DNA of 7,075 bases from JBPCRW01 sp050996405 (GTDB lineage Bacteria > Acidobacteriota > Blastocatellia > Pyrinomonadales > Pyrinomonadaceae): the NCBI GenBank assembly GCA_050996405.1, contig JBPCRW010000280.1, forward strand, positions 1-7,075, written 5' to 3'. The notes beneath the pieces are model-generated. The model was not told the origin of the DNA, did not search any database, and saw only the letters and a program-made list of their open reading frames with translations. Positions 1 to 5,038 of the stretch are shown here, piece after piece (position 1 is the stretch's first letter; every line of letters begins with the position of its first letter). Both the position numbers and the translations under genes were made by a program.

Positions 1-65
1 CTCTTGTTAATTCAATCGCTGGAGTAAGTAATTAGTATTTTGATGCTTTTTGGAGAAAAAGCTAA

Positions 66-908
66 ATGAAAAAATGTCTGAGTTGCAATCGCGCTTATGA
101 CGATTCGCAAGCCTTTTGTTTAGAAGACGGCTCGCCTTTGGTGAAGGAAACCGCGCCGGATTCGATTCAAACGGAAGTTTTGCCGCGTCGGAAAAATGAT
201 CGGAAAAATAGATTGCCGATTATTTTTGGCGGATTATTATTGCTCGTTGGCGTGTTAATCGGCGCGTGGTTTTTATTCGGCTCTAATAAAAACGAAATCA
301 GTCAAAGCAATCGGCAAATGGCGGTTAATATCCAAACTCCTACGCCAACGCCGATACCAACGCTAAGTCCAACGCCGACTGAAACGCCGACACCGATTCC
401 GAGTCCTTCGCCGTCGCCGACAATTTCGCCGGAAACAAATACCAATGTTTCGACAAATTCCGAAACGAAACCCGAAACGTCTGCTAATGCTAAAACGGCT
501 GACGAAAATAATTCGGCGAAACAGTTGCCGACGATAATGAAAGCCGAAGACCATTCGGTTGCGTTCGGCTTACAGCAATGCCGCAAATCTGGAAGTTCGA
601 TAACTTGTGATTTTTCGGTAACGAATAAAGGACAAGACCGTCGGTTTCTGCTTTCAATTTATCAAAGCGGCTTGTTTGACGAATTGGGCAACGGCTACAA
701 AGGCTCGGAGGCGCAGGTTGCCAATCAAACGGGCGACTCGCCGGAAATCGGTTTTATTAACGGCGTAACGACAAGGGCGCAGATAACTTTTGAAAATGTC
801 GAGCCGAATGCGGCGAAGATTACGCTTTTAAATATCAGTTTTTCGGTTGGCAACGATTACAATTTGGCGGTCAAATTTCGCAATGTGCCGTTAATTATTT
901 CCAAATAG
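66..908 (+). CDS. Zinc-ribbon, single-pass membrane protein with Thr/Pro linker
   Basis: Protein of 280 aa with no function I can name. Residues 4-22 form a short zinc-ribbon-like knuckle: C4-x2-C7 and C18 within FCLEDG. Only three Cys are present, so a fourth metal ligand would have to be acidic or absent. A basic stretch (41-49) precedes one hydrophobic helix at about 50-72, which predicts a cytoplasmic ribbon and an extracytoplasmic C-terminus. Residues 91-122 are a Thr/Pro/Ser spacer, followed by an Asn/Thr/Glu-rich stretch to about 153. Residues 165-280 look like a beta-sandwich domain, with Cys172 and Cys181 able to pair as a disulfide; it faintly recalls DUF4352-type domains, but I cannot assign it. 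The start is supported by GGAG at 52-55 and by the ribbon beginning at residue 4. The next gene follows after 31 nt. The architecture is typical of Blastocatellia-like genomes; the topology is inferred. Confidence 0.85.
   Translation: MKKCLSCNRAYDDSQAFCLEDGSPLVKETAPDSIQTEVLPRRKNDRKNRLPIIFGGLLLLVGVLIGAWFLFGSNKNEISQSNRQMAVNIQTPTPTPIPTLSPTPTETPTPIPSPSPSPTISPETNTNVSTNSETKPETSANAKTADENNSAKQLPTIMKAEDHSVAFGLQQCRKSGSSITCDFSVTNKGQDRRFLLSIYQSGLFDELGNGYKGSEAQVANQTGDSPEIGFINGVTTRAQITFENVEPNAAKITLLNISFSVGNDYNLAVKFRNVPLIISK
336..431 (+). repeat. Thr/Pro/Ser low-complexity tract (coding)
   Basis: This segment encodes residues 91-122 of the zinc-ribbon membrane protein and consists of degenerate TP, SP and TPTP units built from ccg/acg/tcg codons. 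It is probably an extended, periplasm-spanning spacer between the membrane helix and the C-terminal domain. The antisense frame stays open across it because of the codon bias, which produces spurious reverse ORFs. Confidence 0.7.
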
Positions 909-939
909 ATTTTCAATACGCGAAACAGGAGAGAAAATT

Positions 940-1380
940 ATGTCAATACTCGGCGATATAGACGCAAAGCTGAATCAGGCGGCGGAATCTTCCGTTAATA
1001 CCGTTTCCGAAACAAAAACAATCATCAGCGACAATCAAGTCGTGCGACGCTACCAAGATTCGTATGCTGTTGCCAGAACCGCGAATGCTTTCGGAAGTCT
1101 GACAAAAACTATCGGACTTGTCAGCGCGGGAATCATTTGCTTGATCGGATTGATAATGACTTTGATTATGGCGGCAAGTTTCGGCAGTTCGGGCGTGGGC
1201 TTCATCGTTTTTTTGATTGCGGTTGTGCTTGGCGCGATTGTCGGCGCGATTTTTTATATTTTCGGAATTGTGCTTTCGGCTCTCGGACAAAACCTGATGG
1301 CAACGCTCGACGCGGCGGTTCACAGTTCGCCCTTTATGACGCAGGAACAAAAAGCGCAAGCGATGAATCTTGCCAAGTGA
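940..1380 (+). CDS. Small two-helix membrane protein
   Basis: Protein of 146 aa, unrecognised. Residues 1-50 are polar and probably helical. Two long hydrophobic segments follow at about 58-80 and 86-114, joined by a short Gly/Ser turn (FGSSGVG), which predicts a helical hairpin in the inner membrane. Gly and Ala are frequent in the second helix, consistent with close helix packing. The C-terminal tail (115-146) is polar and includes a short MTQEQKAQAM segment. Start choice: AGGAGAG at 927-933 lies 6 nt before the ATG. It sits 31 nt after the zinc-ribbon gene and 11 nt before the WG-repeat lipoprotein gene, so all three are probably co-transcribed. It could be an accessory or scaffold subunit for its neighbours, but nothing in the sequence shows a catalytic role. 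Confidence 0.8.
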   Translation: MSILGDIDAKLNQAAESSVNTVSETKTIISDNQVVRRYQDSYAVARTANAFGSLTKTIGLVSAGIICLIGLIMTLIMAASFGSSGVGFIVFLIAVVLGAIVGAIFYIFGIVLSALGQNLMATLDAAVHSSPFMTQEQKAQAMNLAK

Positions 1381-1391
1381 GGAATATTTTT

Positions 1392-2948
1392 ATGAAAATC
1401 AAAACGCTTTTAATGCTGTTTATAGCTTCGTCGGCTTTCTGGCTGTCTTCGTGTAGTTCGGTGTTGAATCCGCTCAACAGCAAAGAAACGGTGGAACTTT
1501 TCCCGATAGAGCAAAATGGCAAAGTAGGTTATATCAATAAAAACGGCGAGGTTGTCATACAACCGCAGTTCGTAAGGTCTTCATGTTCAGAATTAGGCTT
1601 TTTTTCTGAAGGTTTAGCGGCTGTTTCGATTGAAGGCAGCAAATGCGGATACATTGACGAAACAGGAAAACTCGTAATCAATCCGCAGTTTGAGGATACA
1701 GGAAATTTCTCCGAAGGTTTGGCTGCCGTTATTATCGGAAAAAAAATCGGCTTCATTGATAAAACGGGAAAAATCGCCATCAATCCGCAATTTCAAGTAA
1801 GTGGCGGAAACGCCATTTTTTGGAGTTATTTTTCGGAAAATCTGGCGAGCGTAAACATCGGCGATAAATATGGCTTTGTGGACAAGACGGGAAAAATAGT
1901 CATTAACCCGCAGTTTGATAGGGCTTATCCTTTTACCGAAGGTTTGGCGGCGGTTTCAATGGGAAATAAAGGCGGATATATAGACAAAGAAGGTAAAATA
2001 GTTATCAACCCGCAATTCGACGAGGCTTATCCTTTTATTAACGGGCTTGCCGTAGTCAAGGTCGGCAAGCAATACGGTTATATCGATAAACAGGGAAAAA
2101 TAGTTATCAACCCGCAGTTCGATATTGCCTTTCCTTTTTCGGATGAAGGTTTAGCTTGGGTCGGACAGATAAAAAACAATGAAGAACACGAAGTTGAATA
2201 CGGTTTTATTGATAAAGAAGGCAAATATACAATAAACCCGCAATTTGTTATCAAAGGTTTTTTTGGACCCGGCACGTTTACAGAGTTTCTTCCAAATTTC
2301 CCTCTTAAAACTTTATCTTTTTCCGAAGGATTAGCCCCGACAATAGTTGGAGCTAAATGGGGCTACATTGATAAAACGGGAAAAATAGTGATTAATCCGC
2401 AGTTCGACTTCGCACAGTCATTCTATGGCGGTTTAGCTTCGGTCGAAACGGATGCTGGAATGGCTTACATTGATAAAGAAGGCAAATATATTTGGCGCGA
2501 AACGAGGGAAACGCCGAAAACTTCTTCAAGCTCTACAAACGCGAATATGAATACGGCTATGAATTCAAACTCGTCGATGTCAAGCGGTTCAATGTCTAAT
2601 GGTTCGATGTCAAACGGTTCGATGTCCAACTCGATGAACTCAAATATGATGACCAATTCAAATTCGGCATCTTCTTCAAACCAGAAAAACGGACGCTTGA
2701 TAACGGACGCGAATTTGCGAAGCGAGGCGAACAAGGATTCGGCGAGCGTCGGTATTCATTTCAAAGATGCCAAAGTCGTAATTTTGGACGAAACGAGCTA
2801 CGAGCGCGACGGCGTGGTTTCGACTTGGTATAAAGTTCGCGTTACCGATTACGGTTGCAGTAAAGATACGAGTTTGGGCTGCGGCAAAAACTCGCCGAAT
2901 GATGCCGACGAAGGTTGGGTAAATGCGAAGGTCGTTTTGTTGAATTGA
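1392..2948 (+). CDS. WG-repeat lipoprotein with C-terminal SH3-like domain
   Basis: Protein of 518 aa. Residues 1-21 are a lipoprotein signal peptide with lipobox L18-S-S-C21, so the mature protein should be lipid-anchored in the envelope. Residues 46-370 hold eight WG-type repeats plus a terminal half repeat, each near GYIDKxGKIVINPQFDxAxxFSEGLAxVxxG in separate short blocks; the hallmark Trp survives clearly only in AKWGYID (repeat 8). Repeats 3, 6 and 7 carry insertions. Residues about 375-432 are a Ser/Asn/Met linker containing tandem GSMSN units. Residues 434-516 match a bacterial SH3 (SH3b) pattern: ANLRSEA, a hydrophobic core, WYKVR, and GWVNAKVVLL. The ATG at 1392 was chosen because it starts the signal peptide and has TGAGGA (1378-1383) 8 nt upstream, overlapping the previous stop. 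An in-frame ATG at 1137 would bury the signal and overlap the preceding gene by 244 nt. WG arrays are thought to be binding surfaces; the ligand is unknown. SH3b domains often bind peptidoglycan. Confidence 0.92.
   Translation: MKIKTLLMLFIASSAFWLSSCSSVLNPLNSKETVELFPIEQNGKVGYINKNGEVVIQPQFVRSSCSELGFFSEGLAAVSIEGSKCGYIDETGKLVINPQFEDTGNFSEGLAAVIIGKKIGFIDKTGKIAINPQFQVSGGNAIFWSYFSENLASVNIGDKYGFVDKTGKIVINPQFDRAYPFTEGLAAVSMGNKGGYIDKEGKIVINPQFDEAYPFINGLAVVKVGKQYGYIDKQGKIVINPQFDIAFPFSDEGLAWVGQIKNNEEHEVEYGFIDKEGKYTINPQFVIKGFFGPGTFTEFLPNFPLKTLSFSEGLAPTIVGAKWGYIDKTGKIVINPQFDFAQSFYGGLASVETDAGMAYIDKEGKYIWRETRETPKTSSSSTNANMNTAMNSNSSMSSGSMSNGSMSNGSMSNSMNSNMMTNSNSASSSNQKNGRLITDANLRSEANKDSASVGIHFKDAKVVILDETSYERDGVVSTWYKVRVTDYGCSKDTSLGCGKNSPNDADEGWVNAKVVLLN
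1527..2501 (+). repeat. Coding WG-repeat array, 8.5 units
   Basis: This stretch encodes residues 46-370 of the lipoprotein. The unit is usually about 34 codons, with longer units at repeats 1, 3, 6 and 7. At the DNA level the most conserved core is the segment encoding INPQF (variants of atcaatccgcagttt), which recurs in every full unit. The array ends with a half unit (IDKEGKYIW). Divergence between units is substantial, so it is an old amplification rather than a recent DNA-level expansion. Confidence 0.85.
2586..2630 (+). repeat. Three 15-bp tandem repeats in linker
   Basis: Three consecutive 15-bp units (2586-2600, 2601-2615, 2616-2630) follow the pattern ggttcRatgtcNaaY and encode GSMSN three times in the Ser/Asn/Met linker of the WG-repeat lipoprotein. 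Partial units flank them on both sides. Because the unit is a multiple of three, a copy-number change would alter linker length without breaking the frame. Confidence 0.8.
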
Positions 2949-3004
2949 GAGTAATGTTTGTTTTCAAAGTCGGCAAAAGATTTTATGAATGATTAATAAC
3001 TTTT

Positions 3005-3254
3005 GGTAGTGAATTTAAAGTAATCTGATTGAAATTCTGTCATAAGTTGCCACTAGCTTTAGCTAGTGGATGGCGAATCCAGAACAAAGGCTTTAACCAA
3101 AATTAAAAATAAAACTCATTCCGAATAGCTTTAGCTAAAGCACATCGGAAAATTTTAAATTTATTATTTGGCTAAAGCCGCTGAATTGGTTTCCATCTTA
3201 ACCACTAGCTAAAGCTAATGGCAATTTAAAAATATTACTTTTTAGTTCACTACC
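3005..3254. repeat. About 250-bp nested palindromic REP/MITE-like element
   Basis: The ends are a 9-bp inverted repeat: GGTAGTGAA (3005-3013) and TTCACTACC (3246-3254). Inside are nested, near-perfect arms: 3047-3069 against 3202-3224 (22 of 23 bases complementary), 3089-3101 against 3167-3179 (12 of 13), and TTCCGA (3119-3124) against TCGGAA (3145-3150). The perfect palindrome GCTTTAGCTAAAGC (3128-3141) lies at the centre. The left 23-base arm also folds on itself as CCACTAGCTTTAGCTAGTGG (3050-3069). The recurring CTTTAGC/GCTAAAG core suggests a dispersed REP-like family. There is no transposase ORF and no clear target-site duplication, so mobility would depend on a transposase elsewhere (for example a REP-associated tyrosine transposase); that is inference. 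Confidence 0.8.
3050..3069. repeat. Perfect hairpin inside the palindromic element
   Basis: CCACTAGCT and AGCTAGTGG are perfect 9-bp arms around a TT spacer. A one-mismatch inverted copy of the unit lies at 3202-3224. It is not followed by a T tract on either strand, so it reads as a repeat-family signature rather than an intrinsic terminator. Confidence 0.75.
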
Positions 3255-3278
3255 TAATTTCTTACTTGGAGAGAAAAT

Positions 3279-4286
3279 ATGAAAAAATTAGTTTTGGCAA
3301 CGCTTTATTTTATTTCTTTGTTTGCGGCTTCGTGTGCGACTATGACGAATCCGTTCGGCAAAAAACATTCGGGTTTGTATTCGATTACGGATGACTGTAA
3401 ATGCGGCTACATTGACAGCGCGGGAAAAGTCGTTATCAATCCGCAATTTGAAAGCTGCGGAGAATTTGAGGAAAATTTAGCTTCGGTTTCCATCGGCGAA
3501 AAATCGGGCTTTATCGGAACGGATGGAAAATTTGCAATCAATCCGCAGTTTGAAAGCGTAGGCAAATTTTCCGACGGCTTGGCAATGGTTTGGAGCGGCG
3601 GCAAAGTCGGTTATGTGGACAAAAACGGCAAATATATTATCAATCCGCAGTTTGACCAAGCAAGCGATTTTTCCGAAGGTTTAGCATCGGTCAGAGTCGG
3701 CGAGAAATCGGGATTTATTGATAAAGACGGAAAATATGTCATCAACCCACAGTTCGATGCGGCGGGCGATTTCTCGGAAGATTTGGCATCGGTCAAAATC
3801 GGGGAAAAATTCGGCTACATTGATAAGAATGGGAAAATAGTTATCAATCCGCAATTTGATTACGCCGCCGATTTCAAAGAAGGTTTAGCTGCCGTCCAGA
3901 CGGGCGGAAAAAGCGGCTTTATTAACAACACCGGAAAATACATCGTCAATCCGCAATTCGATTCCGCCGGAGAATTTTCCGAAGGACTCGCCGCCATTGC
4001 TATAAAATCAGGTGATTCGCTGAAATTCGGATTCGTGGACAAAAACGGAAAAATCGTCGTTAATCCGCAATTTGTGACGGCGGGGAAATTCTCCGACGGG
4101 ATGGCTTGGGTTAATATCGGAGACAAATTCGGATTTATTGACACGAACGGGAAATACGTTATCAATCCACAGTTTGAAAATGCGGGCGACTTTACCGACG
4201 GCGTGAGCGTAATGTATTCGCAGGCGATTGATAGAGATGGAAAAGTAATTTGGAAAGCCGCAAAACCTACAATCTGCGGAGATTGA
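3279..4286 (+). CDS. WG-repeat lipoprotein (paralogue without SH3 domain)
   Basis: Protein of 335 aa. Residues 1-19 are a signal peptide ending in A16-A-S-C19, an acceptable lipobox, so this is a predicted lipoprotein. Residues 43-327 contain eight WG-type repeats and a terminal half repeat (IDRDGKVIW), close to G(Y/F)IDKNGKYVINPQFD followed by AGDFSEGLASVxIGEK. Repeat length is more regular than in the upstream paralogue; only repeat 6 has a small insertion. The canonical Trp of WG is replaced by S, V, F or C at nearly every junction. Extra Cys residues at 40, 42 and 60 lie near the N-terminus. The protein ends almost directly after the array. The start is supported by GGAG at 3268-3271, 7 nt from the ATG, and by the signal peptide. 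The ligand is unknown; a binding or scaffold role in the envelope is inferred from the repeat type. Confidence 0.92.
   Translation: MKKLVLATLYFISLFAASCATMTNPFGKKHSGLYSITDDCKCGYIDSAGKVVINPQFESCGEFEENLASVSIGEKSGFIGTDGKFAINPQFESVGKFSDGLAMVWSGGKVGYVDKNGKYIINPQFDQASDFSEGLASVRVGEKSGFIDKDGKYVINPQFDAAGDFSEDLASVKIGEKFGYIDKNGKIVINPQFDYAADFKEGLAAVQTGGKSGFINNTGKYIVNPQFDSAGEFSEGLAAIAIKSGDSLKFGFVDKNGKIVVNPQFVTAGKFSDGMAWVNIGDKFGFIDTNGKYVINPQFENAGDFTDGVSVMYSQAIDRDGKVIWKAAKPTICGD
3405..4259 (+). repeat. Coding WG-repeat array, 8.5 units
   Basis: This segment encodes residues 43-327 of the second lipoprotein. The units are about 34 codons and each full unit contains an INPQF or VNPQF core (atcaatccgcagttt and variants). 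The unit count matches the array of the upstream paralogue, including the terminal half unit. Reverse-strand ORFs over this array are by-products of its repetitive codon pattern. Confidence 0.85.
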
Positions 4287-4304
4287 GCCGAATAAAAGTT
4301 TTAT

Positions 4305-4382
4305 TTAATCGTTTCGCATCAGCGCGTTGAATCCGGCTTGTTGAAAATGCTTGTCGTTGGTCAGCGCGTCGATTATTCCGTT
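4305..4382 (-). pseudogene. Out-of-frame C-terminal segment of the PIN toxin
   Basis: Reading the reverse strand from the A6 run in the -1 frame gives NGIIDALTNDKHFQQAG, then FNALMRND and a TAA at 4305-4307, 25 residues in all. The T-x-D-x-HF-xx-AGF pattern is the standard last strand and helix of PIN-domain toxins, including the fourth acidic residue (D121 of the reconstructed 136-aa protein). This segment has no start codon or ribosome binding site of its own. Its intact coding content argues that the frameshift is recent, artefactual or bypassed by slippage. Confidence 0.8.
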
Positions 4383-4714
4383 TTTTCCCGCATTACGACG
4401 AACGAAACGCAGTCAATTAAGCCCCAAGTTTTATCTTTATGTTGAGCATACAAGGAAAAACCCTTTGAGAATAATTCTGGAGTTAAAGAAATTATTTGGC
4501 ATTCATCAGAATTCAAAAAATCGTTGATTGCTTCCGTTGCTTCATTTTTGAATCTTCTTGATAGAGAATTTCCGTTTTCGAGCAGAACGGCATCGGTTAT
4601 GAGCGTGGGAAAATCCTCATAAATTTCTGAACATTCTATCGCCCGCAGATAACTCTCATCTTTTTCATTGATTAAGGCGACGACAAAATTCGTATCAATT
4701 AAAATTCTATTCAA
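4373..4714 (-). CDS. PIN-domain toxin (VapC-like), C-terminus lost by frameshift
   Basis: As read, a 113-aa protein. It begins MNRILIDTNF, the first strand of a PIN fold, with the conserved acidic residues D7, E46 (in DAVLLE) and D101 (in WGLIDCVSF) visible. PIN toxins are Mg2+-dependent ribonucleases that cleave tRNA, rRNA or mRNA. The frame ends early (VVMREKTE). Right after the A6 run at 4381-4386, the -1 frame continues with the expected C-terminal segment, GIIDALTNDKHFQQAGF, to a stop at 4305-4307. That segment carries the fourth acidic residue, so the 113-aa form probably lacks a complete active site. A single -1 slip would give a 136-aa protein, the usual size for this family. The start overlaps the antitoxin's end by 8 nt, indicating a co-translated toxin-antitoxin operon. 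The cause could be mutation, a homopolymer sequencing error or slippage. Confidence 0.85.
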   Translation of the reverse strand: MNRILIDTNFVVALINEKDESYLRAIECSEIYEDFPTLITDAVLLENGNSLSRRFKNEATEAINDFLNSDECQIISLTPELFSKGFSLYAQHKDKTWGLIDCVSFVVMREKTE

Positions 4715-4919
4715 TCGTTTTTTCTCCGCTTAAATATAAATCTATATTTTGAGAAAAATCCGGCGGAGCTTGAATTTTTATCTTTCTTAGCTTTGCCATC
4801 AAAGATTCTTTTTTAGGCTCGGAAAATTCTTTGACGACAGCGAAGAACTCTTCCAATTTTTCGTCGGGAATTTTTTCAATCTCAGCCTTGATAACTTCTT
4901 TTGTAATTATCGTTGACAT
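4707..4919 (-). CDS. Small antitoxin of the PIN toxin pair
   Basis: Protein of 70 aa if started at the ATG at 4919 (MSTIITKEV). That start has a strong GGAAGGAG 7 nt upstream; an in-frame ATG at 4943 would add 8 residues but lies upstream of this binding site. The N-terminal part is a predicted amphipathic helix region (IKAEIEKIPDEKLEEFFAVV). The C-terminal part, IQAPPDFSQNIDLYLSGEK, resembles the toxin-binding tail of small DUF2281-like or VapB-like antitoxins. It precedes the toxin with an 8-nt overlap, the usual type II order. It should neutralise the PIN nuclease by binding it, and such antitoxins commonly repress their own promoter. I see no clear AbrB or ribbon-helix-helix motif, so the DNA-binding fold is not assigned. 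Confidence 0.8.
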   Translation of the reverse strand: MSTIITKEVIKAEIEKIPDEKLEEFFAVVKEFSEPKKESLMAKLRKIKIQAPPDFSQNIDLYLSGEKTIE

Positions 4920-4942
4920 ATAAAATCTCCTTCCAAAATTCA

Positions 4943-4973
4943 ATAATACCCGATTTCGGGCAAATAGTAGAAA
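4943..4973 (-). promoter_or_regulatory. Putative toxin-antitoxin promoter with operator palindrome
   Basis: On the reverse strand a TATTAT -10-like box (4948-4943) lies just upstream of the antitoxin's ribosome binding site. Immediately upstream of it is the perfect palindrome CCCGAAATCGGG (4960-4949), with TTTCTA (4973-4968) as a weak -35 candidate. A palindrome between the two boxes is where an autorepressing antitoxin would be expected to bind. The assignment rests on position and symmetry only. Confidence 0.35.
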
Positions 4974-4984
4974 TTATTTGAAAA

Positions 4985-4993
4985 TGCTAGAAT
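4985..4993 (+). promoter_or_regulatory. Putative extended -10 promoter of the acyl-CoA dehydrogenase gene
   Basis: TGCTAGAAT matches the extended -10 pattern (TG-N-TAnnnT) and would start transcription near position 5000, giving a leader of roughly 40 nt before the GTG start. No good -35 box is visible at the usual spacing, which extended -10 promoters can tolerate. It is divergent from the toxin-antitoxin promoter. Confidence 0.3.
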
Positions 4994-5038
4994 GCTTTCG
5001 GCTGTTGCAAATTTCATTGAAAGGACATTTATAAAAAC

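Larger units (their letters stand above)
2949..3278. other. Gene-free gap between the two WG-repeat genes
   Basis: This 330-bp gap has no plausible coding frame. Positions 2949-3004 show nothing recognisable. Positions 3005-3254 are occupied by the nested palindromic element described separately. The last 24 bases hold the ribosome binding site of the downstream gene (GGAG at 3268-3271). I see no convincing promoter for the downstream gene outside the element, so that gene is either read through from the upstream operon or expressed from a promoter within the element. Confidence 0.7.

Noticed and set aside
1..35. Possible C-terminal tail of an upstream gene
   Set aside because: Two frames stay open to stops at 25-27 and 33-35, but with so few codons neither can be told from chance.
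302..586. Reverse-strand ORFs opposite the Thr/Pro tract
   Set aside because: Low-complexity Val/Gly or Arg-rich translations that mirror the codon bias of the forward gene, with no ribosome binding site.
943..1359. Reverse-strand ORF of 138 codons opposite the small membrane protein
   Set aside because: The translation is rich in Arg, His and Asn without any domain pattern, while the forward frame has a good ribosome binding site and coherent membrane helices.
1137..1391. Upstream in-frame extension of the first WG-repeat lipoprotein
   Set aside because: It runs in another frame of the two-helix membrane protein gene, has no ribosome binding site, and would place the lipoprotein signal peptide in the interior of the protein.
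3407..4165. Several reverse-strand ORFs over the second WG-repeat array
   Set aside because: They repeat the same NCGLI...PSLSINP pattern, which is the antisense image of the INPQF repeats.
1527..4259. Regularly spaced DNA repeats resembling a CRISPR-like or tandem satellite array
   Set aside because: The spacing of about 100 bp, the continuous open frame and the conserved protein motif show these are coding WG repeats, not repeat-spacer units.
4270..4305. Possible terminator between the second WG-repeat gene and the toxin (CAATC/GATTG stem and the AATAAAAGTTTTATT palindrome)
   Set aside because: The first stem is only 5 bp and lies within the coding end; the second is AT-only with a one-base centre, so neither makes a convincing intrinsic terminator.
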